A stretch of DNA of 7,037 nucleotides from contig CAMNHT010000070.1 in the NCBI GenBank assembly GCA_946539625.1, forward strand, positions 1 through 7,037, read 5' to 3'. This DNA is from an uncultured Clostridia bacterium (GTDB lineage Bacteria > Bacillota_A > Clostridia > Christensenellales > CAG-138). How positions within the stretch are numbered: position 1 is the stretch's first letter; each line of letters opens with the position of its first letter. Under the pieces are notes generated by a model that saw nothing but the letters and a program-made list of their open reading frames with translations, was not told where the DNA came from and made no database searches. The position numbers and the translations under genes were made by a program. This document shows, in pieces, positions 1-6,189 of this stretch.

Positions 1-395
1 TCCGCGATCGGGGCGAACGTGCCGGGCAGATTGAACTGCGCGGCGTAGTTCGAGTTCGTGCACGCGCCCATGCCGATGACGATGTCAAAGAGCCTGAGAT
101 CCGGATGGTACGCGCCTGCGCTTCCCACGCGGATGATGCTTTCCACGTCGTAGAAATGGTAGAGCTCGTAGGAATAGATGCCGATACTGGGGATGCCCAT
201 GCCGCTCGCCATGACCGACACGCGCTTGCCTTCAAAGGTTCCCGTGTAGCCGTAAACGTTGCGGATGCTTGTGACAAGCTTCGGGTCGGTTAAATACGTT
301 TCCGCAATGAACTTTGCGCGCAAAGGGTCGCCCGGCATCAGAACTGTCTTTGCAAAATCGCCCTTGTTTGCGCCGTTGTGGGGGGTGATAGCCAT
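1..395 (-). CDS. deoD: Purine nucleoside phosphorylase DeoD-type, 5' part only
   Basis: The first 131 codons are present and the C-terminal part runs off the window. The enzyme splits purine (deoxy)nucleosides with phosphate into the free base and (deoxy)ribose 1-phosphate, in cytoplasmic purine salvage. The translation starts MAITPHNGANKGDF and carries the DeoD signatures in order: His6 (equivalent to E. coli His4), MPGDPLRAK at 20-28 with phosphate-binding Gly22 and Arg26, Arg45, the SGMGIPS segment at 64-70, and RVGSAGA at 89-95 with phosphate-binding Arg89 and Ser92, then DIVIGMGACT. The start is fixed by alignment with the family N-terminus and by a GGAGG five bases upstream. The C-terminal catalytic Asp/Arg and the nucleoside-binding Glu residues lie outside the window, so intactness cannot be judged. 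The preceding co-directional gene is a phosphohexomutase, across a 446-bp repeat-filled gap. Confidence 0.95.
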   Translation of the reverse strand, partial: MAITPHNGANKGDFAKTVLMPGDPLRAKFIAETYLTDPKLVTSIRNVYGYTGTFEGKRVSVMASGMGIPSIGIYSYELYHFYDVESIIRVGSAGAYHPDLRLFDIVIGMGACTNSNYAAQFNLPGTFAPIA

Positions 396-400
396 AATGT

Positions 401-405
401 CCTCC
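401..405 (-). promoter_or_regulatory. Shine-Dalgarno site of deoD
   Basis: On the minus strand a perfect GGAGG, preceded by a run of A residues, stands five bases before the ATG at 395-393. It fixes the deoD start. No convincing -35/-10 pair is visible between this site and the repeat island, so the deoD promoter is either inside the repeat, weak, or absent (read-through from upstream). Confidence 0.85.
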
Positions 406-446
406 TTTTTTTTATGGTTCGGAAGGTACAGAAAACTTCAGTCGTT

Positions 447-815
447 ACACCTCATCCGCCTCGTACCTCGGCACCTTCCCCTCAAGGGGAAGGCTCTTTT
501 ACGGAAACCTCCTGTAAAAGGTTTTTCGATTCATCTATGCAGGGCTTCTCCTTGAGGAGACAGCATGGTACGCGGTAGGCGACGCTTGACAATCCCTCTG
601 TCTCGCTTCGCGATCCACCGATCCCGAAACATAGTCGCCGCGCGTCGCTGTCCGCTTCCTTCGGCTCCTTGTTTCGGTCGCAGCTCACCTCGCTCCTCCC
701 CGCACTGCGGGCGCTCGGATCGCTGCCCCCTTTACACAAGGGAGGCAAAGTCGCGCGATCTTCCTCTGTAACGAAGCGCAGCGGAGTGGATCAGCTGTGC
801 TGACAGATGAGGTGT
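447..815. repeat. Composite intergenic repeat island with 10-bp inverted ends
   Basis: This fills most of the 446-bp gene-free gap between deoD and the phosphohexomutase gene. The ends are a perfect inverted pair: ACACCTCATC at 447-456 and GATGAGGTGT at 806-815. Inside are several hairpins: 474-493 (9-bp arms CCTTCCCCT/AGGGGAAGG, 2-nt loop), 547-560 (TCTCCT/AGGAGA, 2-nt loop), 603-613 (TCGC/GCGA), 728-742 (CCCTT/AAGGG, next to a GGGAGG), and 791-803 (TCAGC/GCTGA). Also present are the inverted pair AAACCT 505-510/AGGTTT 519-524 and a 10-bp direct repeat ACCGATCCCG at 617-626 and 819-828, the second copy just outside the inverted end. From memory, CCTCATCCG...CCTTCCCCTCAAGGGGAAGG and ACAATCCCTCTGTCTCGCTTCGCGATCCAC-like modules recur between genes in many Clostridia, so I read this as two or three MITE-like modules joined together. 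It has no transposase and no believable gene. Whether it moves or affects mRNA is unknown. Confidence 0.65.
474..500 (+). terminator. Terminator-like hairpin facing the plus strand (part of repeat)
   Basis: A perfect 9-bp GC-rich stem with a 2-nt CA loop (474-493) is followed on the plus strand by CTCTTTT. This has the form of a rho-independent terminator for plus-strand transcription. No plus-strand gene ends here, and on the minus strand, where the genes are, no T run follows the stem. It is most simply a structural module of the repeat island. If active, it would stop antisense transcription heading from deoD into the phosphohexomutase gene. Confidence 0.3.
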
Positions 816-841
816 TGAACCGATCCCGCAATCATTCTTAT

Positions 842-2548
842 TTACTTGATTCCCAAAAGGGAAGCGAGCTTCGCGTCCATATCGTTCATGATCCCGTCAA
901 GCTGCGCCTGTACCTTTTCGTCGGTTTCGGCGTGCGCGCCGATATAGAGCTTCAGCTTCGGCTCCGTGCCGGAAGGACGCACCGTGACCCATGCGCCGTC
1001 ACTGAGCGTAAAGCGCAGCACATTCGAGCGCGGCAGACCCGTTTCTTCGGACTTTTCGAAGTCCTCGGTCTTGGTGACGTTCGTACCTGCGATCTCTGTA
1101 ATCGGGTCCTTCCGAAGCAGCGCCATCGCGTTTTTGATCGCCTCGATGCCCGCCTTGCCCTCAAGCGTATAGGACTTGACCTTTTCACGGTAGAAGCCGT
1201 ATGTTTCGTAGATCTCCATCAGCGCGTCGTAGAGCGTCATGCCGCGTTCCTTATAGACCACGCATGCCTCGGCGACGAGCATCGCGGCACAGATCGCGTC
1301 CTTGTCGCGCACAAAGCTCCCCGCAAGGAAGCCGTAGCTTTCCTCAAAGCCGAACAGGAACGCCTGCTCGTGCGTTTCTTCGCAGCGCGCGATCTCTTCC
1401 GCAATGAAGCGGAAGCCGGTGAGGACTTCCTTGAGCGCAACGCCGAAGCGCGCGCAGATCGCGTCGGCAAGCTGCGTGGACACGATCGAACGGACCACAA
1501 GCCCGTTTTCCGGAAGCTTTCCGGTCGCCTTGTAGGAGGAGAGCAGCGAGTGAATCAGGATCGCGCCGATCTGATTGCCGGTCAACACCGCCCATTCGCC
1601 GTCTGTCTTTTTCACCGCAAGACCGAGCCGGTCGCTGTCCGGGTCGGTGCCGATGATGACCGTCGCGCCGTTTTCCTCGGCATAGCGGAACGCGAGCGTG
1701 AACGCGTTCGGGTCCTCGGGGTTCGGGGCTTTCACCGTCGGGAAGCTCCCGTCCGGCGCTTCCTGTTCCTTGACCACCGTGACGTTCGTCACGCCGATGC
1801 GGCGGAGTACCTCGCGTACCGGCACGTTGCCCGAGCCGTGCAGCGGGGTATAGACAAGCTTCAGGTCCTTGCCCTTCTCTTTGACCAGCTCCGGCTGTGT
1901 CAGAAGCGACATGGTCTTTGCGTAGTAGATTTCGTCGATTTCCTTGCCGATCAGCTCGATCGTGCCGTCTTTCACGGCCTCGTCAAACGGTTTATACGCG
2001 GTTTTGAAGCCCTCGACCGCGCGGATATGCTTTGTAATCTCGTTGGCAAGCTCCGGCGCCGCCTGTCCGGCGGTCGGTCCGTAGACCTTGTAGCCGTTGT
2101 ACTTCGGCGGATTGTGGCTTGCCGTAATGACGACGCCCGCGTCGCATTTGAGCTCGCGCACGGTGAACGAAAGCTGCGGCACGGAATGCAGCGTGGAATA
2201 GAGAAAGACCTTCACGCCGTGACCCGCCAGTACGCACGCGGTCTCACGCGCAAAGAGGTCGGAGCAGTGCCGCGAATCGTACGCGATGCACACGCGCGCC
2301 GTGCCCTGTACGGTCTCGTCGAGGTAGCGGGCAAGCCCCTCGGTCGCCTTGCGGACGTTATAAATGTTCATGCGGTTGTCGCCCGCGCCTAAGATCCCTC
2401 TTAGACCCGCCGTGCCGAATTCGAGCTCGGTATAGAAGCGTTCTTCGATCTCGTTGGGATCGTCCTTGATGGCGGAAAGTTCCGCCTTGGTCTGTTCGTC
2501 GATGTCGGGACTGTTCATCCAGAGTGCATAGCGTTCGGTTGCGTTCAT
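842..2548 (-). CDS. pgcA: Phosphoglucomutase/phosphomannomutase family protein (PgcA-like), 568 aa
   Basis: This is an alpha-D-phosphohexomutase, a cytoplasmic enzyme moving phosphate between the 1 and 6 (or 5) position of a sugar through a phosphoserine intermediate. All four active-site loops are intact: TASHNPPKYNG at 142-152 with the phospho-accepting Ser144; the metal loop DPDSDR at 302-307 (Asp302, Asp304, Asp306); the sugar-specificity loop GFEESYG at 400-406; and the phosphate-binding RPSGTEPK at 524-531. The N-terminal FGTAGLRG at 44-51 is also typical. At 568 residues it matches the longer PgcA/eukaryotic PGM2 branch and not the ~450-residue GlmM/ManB branch. The usual role is glucose 6-phosphate to glucose 1-phosphate for UDP-glucose and envelope glycans. 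The PGM2 branch also includes phosphopentomutases, which matters because deoD follows downstream. The start has GGGAGG 7 nt upstream and overlaps the previous stop as ATGA. No obvious terminator follows. Exact substrate is not proven. Confidence 0.93.
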   Translation of the reverse strand: MNATERYALWMNSPDIDEQTKAELSAIKDDPNEIEERFYTELEFGTAGLRGILGAGDNRMNIYNVRKATEGLARYLDETVQGTARVCIAYDSRHCSDLFARETACVLAGHGVKVFLYSTLHSVPQLSFTVRELKCDAGVVITASHNPPKYNGYKVYGPTAGQAAPELANEITKHIRAVEGFKTAYKPFDEAVKDGTIELIGKEIDEIYYAKTMSLLTQPELVKEKGKDLKLVYTPLHGSGNVPVREVLRRIGVTNVTVVKEQEAPDGSFPTVKAPNPEDPNAFTLAFRYAEENGATVIIGTDPDSDRLGLAVKKTDGEWAVLTGNQIGAILIHSLLSSYKATGKLPENGLVVRSIVSTQLADAICARFGVALKEVLTGFRFIAEEIARCEETHEQAFLFGFEESYGFLAGSFVRDKDAICAAMLVAEACVVYKERGMTLYDALMEIYETYGFYREKVKSYTLEGKAGIEAIKNAMALLRKDPITEIAGTNVTKTEDFEKSEETGLPRSNVLRFTLSDGAWVTVRPSGTEPKLKLYIGAHAETDEKVQAQLDGIMNDMDAKLASLLGIK

Positions 2549-3843
2549 CGTTTTTCCTCCCTAAAATCGTTCAGTGTCAGTTCTTTTGTGCTTTCAAAGG
2601 TCCTGTCAAACACCGTCAGCCGCTTTGCAAGAAGGCATTGACGGCGTTTCTTATACCGCTTGTTCGCGTCGCGGTCGCCGTATTTGTCGTCGCCCAGGAC
2701 CGGACAGCCGATCGCTGCCATCTGCACGCGGATCTGATGCGTGCGCCCGGTGAACAGGCGAATTTCGACAAGCGAAAGCTCGCGTTTTGTTTCCAGTACG
2801 CGCACCGCAAGCTCCATTTTCAGCGCGTCCGGATCGCTTTCGCGGCATAGCCGCATGAAAGCCGCGTCCGCGTCCTTCTTTGCGTAATGCACGTATGTGC
2901 CGTCCTTCGGCTTTCCGAGCACGATCGCGTGATAGACCTTGTTCGTCTCGTGCCGATAGAACGCGTCCGAAAGCCGCTCGCGCATGGCGTCCGTACGGGC
3001 AAAGACGACCAGTCCCTCGGTGTTCGCGTCGAGCCGGTGGACGGGGTAAAGCGGATCGAAGATCGCGGAAAGCTCGCCCAAAAGGTCCCCCTCGACCTCC
3101 GCGCCGGCGTTCTTGTCCACGACAAGCATCTCATCGTCGAAATAGACCCCGCTGCATACCTCATGCGCGGGCAGAACCTTCAGCGCCGCGGGGTATTCGC
3201 GCCACGCGGGAATCGACCAGAAGGTCATGGGCTCTTTGAGCGTCGGGTGCTGTACCGTGAGCGTGTATGCGTGCAGCCGGATCTGCGTGCCGGGGCGGGC
3301 GTTCGGGTTATAGCGCATGTCGCCGACGATCGGAAGCCCTCTGCTCGATAACTGCACGCGGATCTGGTGCGGGCGGCCGGTAAAAAGCTCCACGTCGAGA
3401 AGCGACGTGCCGTTTTCGCGCGCAAGCGTCCGAAAGCGCAGGGTCGCTTTTTTCGCACCGTCCGTGCCTTCGGGCACGACGCGCGTCGTGTTCGTGCGTT
3501 CGTCTTTTTTGAGCCAGTCGACGCATTCCGCGGATGCGGGCGCAAAGCCCTCCGCGATCGCAATGTAGCGCTTGTGCGCCGTGCGGTCTTTAAACTGCGC
3601 GGTGAGCCGGTCCGCCGCCTTGCTCGTTTTTGCAAAGACCATCACGCCGCCGACGGGACGGTCGAGCCGATGCACAAGCCCGAGGTACGCTTCGCCGGGC
3701 TTATGGTACGTCTCTTTGATGTACGCCTTACAGACGGTCAAAAGGTCCGCGTCGCCCGAGGCGTCCGCCTGTACGGGGAGATTTTCGGGCTTTTCCACGA
3801 CCAGCAGGTGGTTGTCTTCAAATAAAATATGCGGCGCATTCAT
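2545..3843 (-). CDS. Tandem RluA-family pseudouridine synthase (two catalytic domains), 432 aa
   Basis: RluA-family enzymes turn uridine into pseudouridine in rRNA or tRNA using one catalytic Asp. This single frame carries two whole domains. Domain 1 (about 5-212) has VVEKP at 15-19, HRLD at 58-61 with Asp61, Tyr93, and LFTGRPHQIR at 153-162. Domain 2 (about 228-412) has VVDK at 241-244, HRLD at 269-272 with Asp272, Tyr304, and LFTGRTHQIR at 363-372. The catalytic Asp residues are 211 residues apart and both motif sets look intact. Each half corresponds to a normal ~200-residue catalytic core; neither has an S4 domain. Domain 2 lacks the Pro of the usual KPxG. I start at 3843 because the family motif begins there and because this ATG overlaps the upstream stop as ATGA. 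The frame is open further upstream to 4080, but that stretch is an Arg-rich shadow of the methyltransferase. The SD is weak (GGTGG at 3856-3852), so coupling is likely. The RNA target is unknown. Confidence 0.9.
   Translation of the reverse strand: MNAPHILFEDNHLLVVEKPENLPVQADASGDADLLTVCKAYIKETYHKPGEAYLGLVHRLDRPVGGVMVFAKTSKAADRLTAQFKDRTAHKRYIAIAEGFAPASAECVDWLKKDERTNTTRVVPEGTDGAKKATLRFRTLARENGTSLLDVELFTGRPHQIRVQLSSRGLPIVGDMRYNPNARPGTQIRLHAYTLTVQHPTLKEPMTFWSIPAWREYPAALKVLPAHEVCSGVYFDDEMLVVDKNAGAEVEGDLLGELSAIFDPLYPVHRLDANTEGLVVFARTDAMRERLSDAFYRHETNKVYHAIVLGKPKDGTYVHYAKKDADAAFMRLCRESDPDALKMELAVRVLETKRELSLVEIRLFTGRTHQIRVQMAAIGCPVLGDDKYGDRDANKRYKKRRQCLLAKRLTVFDRTFESTKELTLNDFREEKR
2556..2561 (-). promoter_or_regulatory. 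Shine-Dalgarno site of the phosphohexomutase gene
   Basis: On the minus strand GGGAGG lies seven bases before the ATG at 2548-2546, inside the last codons of the upstream pseudouridine synthase gene. With the ATGA overlap it supports both re-initiation by terminating ribosomes and independent initiation. Confidence 0.8.
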
Positions 3844-4703
3844 GCGTTCGTCCACCGTCCGCTCGCGCCGCAGGGCAGGATCAATCCGCCGCGCGCGATC
3901 GGAAGCCCGATCTCGTCGGCTTCGGTTGTTCCGCCTTTTACGGCAAGCTTCAATACGTTCGAAAGCACGGTCGGCGCAAGGCCGGTCGTGTAAGAATTGA
4001 TGAGAAAGAAACAGGGATCGGCGGAAAGAAGCTCCGCACAGAGCTCGACAAGCGGAAAGAGATCGTTTTCGATCTTCCACATTTCGCCGGTGGGTCCTCT
4101 GCCATAGCTCGGCGGGTCCATCAAGATGCCGTCGTAGCGGTTGCCGCGCCGGATCTCGCGCTTTACAAACTTCACGCAGTCGTCCACGATGTAGCGGATG
4201 GGCGCGTCACTTAACCCCGACGCCGCGGCGTTGTCCTTTGCCCAGGCGACCATGCCCTTTGCCGCGTCGACATGCACGACCTCCGCGCCGGCTTTGGCGC
4301 AGGCGCAGGTCGCCCCGCCGGTGTACGCAAAGAGGTTCAAAACCTTTGCGGCGCGTCCCGTGCGCTTCTCATGCGCCGAGATCTGCTCGCGCATCCAGTC
4401 CCAGTTGACCGCCTGCTCGGGAAACAGTCCCGTGTGCTTGAAGCCGGTCGGACGCACGATGAATTTGAGATCGCGGTACGCGATTGTCCACTGTTCGGGA
4501 AGGTCGCGTTTGTATTCCCAATGCCCGCCGCCGCTGCTGCTTCGGTGATAGACCGCGTCGGCGCGCTCATACGCGCGTTCGTCCATCGTCCAGACCGCCT
4601 GCGGGTCGGGACGCAAAAGCGTCACGTTTCCCCAGCGCTCGAACTTATCGCCGTTGCCCGCGTCGAGAATCGCGTAATCTTTCCATCCGGAAGCAAGATA
4701 CAT
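3840..4703 (-). CDS. Class I SAM-dependent methyltransferase, RlmI/RlmK-like, 287 aa
   Basis: This is a Rossmann-fold methyltransferase of the group related to the 23S rRNA methyltransferases RlmI and RlmK. SAM-binding motif I is VLNLFAYTGG at 121-130, the acidic residue at the end of strand 2 is Asp146 in VHVDAAKG, VDDC at 173-176 follows, and the catalytic-type motif is DPPSYG at 196-201. GFKHTGLFPEQ at 87-97 is also characteristic of this subgroup. There is no N-terminal PUA domain as in full-length RlmI (about 400 residues); 287 residues is the normal size of a short Clostridial subgroup as I remember it. The C-terminal LPCGASGRW looks complete. The start is set by AAGGAGA six bases upstream. 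Its stop overlaps the start of the pseudouridine synthase gene, so an RNA substrate, probably rRNA, is a reasonable inference. The base and position modified cannot be told from sequence. Confidence 0.88.
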   Translation of the reverse strand: MYLASGWKDYAILDAGNGDKFERWGNVTLLRPDPQAVWTMDERAYERADAVYHRSSSGGGHWEYKRDLPEQWTIAYRDLKFIVRPTGFKHTGLFPEQAVNWDWMREQISAHEKRTGRAAKVLNLFAYTGGATCACAKAGAEVVHVDAAKGMVAWAKDNAAASGLSDAPIRYIVDDCVKFVKREIRRGNRYDGILMDPPSYGRGPTGEMWKIENDLFPLVELCAELLSADPCFFLINSYTTGLAPTVLSNVLKLAVKGGTTEADEIGLPIARGGLILPCGASGRWTNA

Positions 4704-4708
4704 AGGTT

Positions 4709-4715
4709 TCTCCTT
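4709..4715 (-). promoter_or_regulatory. Shine-Dalgarno site of the methyltransferase gene
   Basis: AAGGAGA on the minus strand ends five bases before the ATG at 4703-4701. It confirms the start. No clear promoter is visible in the 131-bp gap upstream, so expression may depend on read-through from murA. Confidence 0.75.
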
Positions 4716-4740
4716 CTATTGACTTGAGGTCGTAGCGAAA

Positions 4741-4814
4741 GATTCTTCGGCTTCGCCTCAGAATGACACGCAGTTTGTCGTCCTGCGCATGAAGCAAAGC
4801 GAATGCGAAGGATC
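4741..4814. repeat. Palindromic intergenic repeat, two hairpin units facing each other
   Basis: Two related units lie in opposite orientation in the murA-methyltransferase gap. Unit A on the plus strand (4741-4768) starts GATTCTTCGG and ends CAGAATGACA. Unit B on the minus strand (about 4814-4777) starts GATCCTTCGC and ends CAGGACGAC. Unit A folds with ATTCT 4742-4746/AGAAT 4760-4764 and an inner GGC/GCC stem. Unit B folds with TCCT 4781-4784/AGGA 4809-4812 and CGCAT 4786-4790/ATGCG 4803-4807, one mismatch and a 12-nt loop. The form GTCATTCTGAGCGAAGCGAAGAATC is a well-known kind of bacterial intergenic repeat; both units resemble it. Unit B carries a short insertion relative to unit A. The element would be transcribed in the leader of the methyltransferase message if murA reads through. 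No T run follows, so it is not a standard terminator. Confidence 0.7.
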
Positions 4815-4834
4815 CCGAAAGACAGGAACCTCCG

Positions 4835-6115
4835 TCATTCCTCGTCGACGCGCAGGATGTCCGCGCCGATCGCGCGGAATTTGCTGTCGAGATATTCGTA
4901 CCCGCGGTCGATGTAGCCGATGTTGTGCACGCGGGTTTCGCCGCCCGCCATGAGCCCCGCCACAATCAGCGCCGCGCCGGCTCTGAGGTCGCTTGCCGCA
5001 ATATCGGTCCCGCGCAGGCTCTCAATGCCCTTGACGCGCGCGACGCGTTTCGAAATCGAAATGCTTGCGCCGAGCTTTCGAAGCTCTCTGACGTGGTTAA
5101 AGCGGCTTTCGAAGATGTTTTCCGTGATCACGCTCGTGCCGCTTGCCGTGGTGAGATACGCCATCATCGGCTGCTGCAGGTCGGTCGGGAAACCGGGGTA
5201 GACCATCGTACGGAAGCTGACCGCGCGCGGACGGTCGTTCATCGTCACACGCAGGTAAAAGTCGCGCCCGTCGTCGCCCTCGATCACGCGCACGCCGCTT
5301 TCCAGCAGCTTTGCCGAGATCGCTTCCATATGCGTCGGGATCACGTTCTTGATGACCACGTCGCCGCGCGTCGCCGCTGCCGCGATCATGTAGGTGCCGG
5401 TTTCGATCTGGTCCGGGATGATCGAGTACGAGCAGCCGTGGAGCTTTTTACGCCCCTGGATACGGATCACGTCGGTGCCCGCGCCGCGGACCGATGCGCC
5501 CATCATGTTCAGAAAGTTTGCCACGTCGACGACGTGCGGTTCCTTTGCGACGTTTTGAAGCACCGTCGTGCCCTCGGCCTTTGCGGCCGCAAGCATGACG
5601 TTGATCGTCGCGCCGACGGAAACGACGTCAAAAAAGATCTCCGCGCCTTTTAATTTCGTTGCCTGCGCGCGAAGGACGTTCCGGCTTTCGTCCATATAGA
5701 TCTTCGCGCCGAGCGCGCGCATGCCCTTGATATGCTGGTCAATGGGACGGGGACCGATCACGCAGCCGCCCGGCAGCGCCAGCTCGATCTCCCCGTATGC
5801 GCCGAGCATTGCGCCGAGGAGGTAGTACGATGCGCGCATGCAGCTGACCTTCTCGTTTGTCGCGTCGCGGGTGTTGATCAAGGACGGGTCGATGCGCATG
5901 CAGCCGCCCTCGGTCATATCGACCTTGGCACCCAGCCCGCGTAAAATGTCGCGCAGGCTTTCCACGTCTGCGATGTTCGGGAGATTTTCCAAAACGCACG
6001 GCTCGCCCGCAAGGATCGCCGCGGGGATGATCGCCACCGCCGCGTTTTTCGCGCCGGAAATTGTCACCGTGCCCTCCAGCCGCCGGCCGCCGTGGATGCT
6101 GTAAAATGATTCCAT
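4835..6115 (-). CDS. murA: UDP-N-acetylglucosamine 1-carboxyvinyltransferase MurA, 426 aa
   Basis: MurA transfers enolpyruvate from PEP to UDP-GlcNAc, the first committed step of peptidoglycan synthesis, in the cytoplasm. The protein is full length for the family. Key positions seen: SGAKNA at 20-25 with Lys23 and Asn24 (E. coli Lys22/Asn23), MRAS at 93-96, LPGGCVIGPRP at 114-124 with catalytic Cys118 (E. coli Cys115) and Arg123, the FPTDLQQP segment at 309-316 with the catalytic Asp312 (E. coli Asp305), and IDRGYE at 402-407 with Arg404. The active-site Cys is retained and not changed to Asp, so ordinary fosfomycin sensitivity of the enzyme would be expected. The start MESFYSIHGG fits the family, although the SD is poor (GGGGAACGGGA 10-20 bases upstream). 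Clostridia often have two MurA paralogues; this sequence alone does not show which one it is. A promoter lies just upstream. The next gene follows after a 131-bp repeat-containing gap. Confidence 0.96.
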   Translation of the reverse strand: MESFYSIHGGRRLEGTVTISGAKNAAVAIIPAAILAGEPCVLENLPNIADVESLRDILRGLGAKVDMTEGGCMRIDPSLINTRDATNEKVSCMRASYYLLGAMLGAYGEIELALPGGCVIGPRPIDQHIKGMRALGAKIYMDESRNVLRAQATKLKGAEIFFDVVSVGATINVMLAAAKAEGTTVLQNVAKEPHVVDVANFLNMMGASVRGAGTDVIRIQGRKKLHGCSYSIIPDQIETGTYMIAAAATRGDVVIKNVIPTHMEAISAKLLESGVRVIEGDDGRDFYLRVTMNDRPRAVSFRTMVYPGFPTDLQQPMMAYLTTASGTSVITENIFESRFNHVRELRKLGASISISKRVARVKGIESLRGTDIAASDLRAGAALIVAGLMAGGETRVHNIGYIDRGYEYLDSKFRAIGADILRVDEE

Positions 6116-6160
6116 AGTCTCTGTTCCCGTTCCCCTGTATGAATAAAAGGCTTTCTTTTT

Positions 6161-6189
6161 AGTTTAACGGATTTTCACCGTTCCGTCAA
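6161..6189 (-). promoter_or_regulatory. Predicted sigma-A promoter of murA
   Basis: On the minus strand, TTGACG (6189-6184, 5/6 to consensus) and TAAACT (6166-6161, 4/6) are separated by exactly 17 bp. Transcription would start near 6154, giving a leader of about 40 nt before the murA ATG at 6115. The -35 box overlaps the TGA stop (6188-6186) of the preceding solute-binding-protein gene. An AACGG/CCGTT inverted repeat falls in the spacer and may be chance. Confidence 0.6.

Noticed and set aside
259..578. Plus-strand frames of 98 and 66 residues crossing the deoD start.
   Set aside because: They span the deoD 5' end, its ribosome site and the repeat island in the wrong orientation and have no domain-like content.
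586..609. TTGACA at 586-591 on the plus strand as a promoter -35 box.
   Set aside because: No acceptable -10 box follows at 16-18 bp, and there is no plus-strand gene downstream; the hexamer is part of the repeat.
482..748. An 88-residue minus-strand frame in the pgcA-deoD gap.
   Set aside because: It starts with TTG without a convincing ribosome site and lies wholly within the hairpin-rich repeat. The translation resembles the spurious proteins commonly annotated over this kind of repeat.
447..815. CRISPR array or insertion sequence as an explanation for the repeats in the gap.
   Set aside because: The repeats are not regularly spaced or of equal length, there is no transposase frame, and no cas gene is present.
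797..2392. A 531-residue open frame on the plus strand, opposite the phosphohexomutase gene.
   Set aside because: The minus-strand protein has all family motifs in order. The plus-strand translation is Arg/His/Ala/Val-rich with no recognisable domain, which is what GC-rich codon bias gives on the opposite strand.
3844..4080. In-frame upstream extension of the pseudouridine synthase to 511 residues.
   Set aside because: The added 79 residues overlap the well-supported methyltransferase out of frame, are Arg-rich without family similarity, and the ATG at 3843 makes a neat ATGA overlap right before the family N-terminal motif.
4645..4965. A 106-residue minus-strand frame linking the end of murA to the start of the methyltransferase.
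   Set aside because: It reads the murA C-terminus in another frame, then the palindromic repeat, then the methyltransferase start out of frame. It has no domain and no start signal.
4925..5653. A 242-residue plus-strand frame opposite murA.
   Set aside because: It is a shadow of murA; the composition is His/Arg/Ala-rich and it has no upstream ribosome site that stands out.
6155..6189. Rho-independent terminator between the solute-binding-protein gene and murA.
   Set aside because: The only inverted pair (AACGG/CCGTT, 7-nt loop) is short and is followed on the minus strand by A-rich rather than T-rich sequence.
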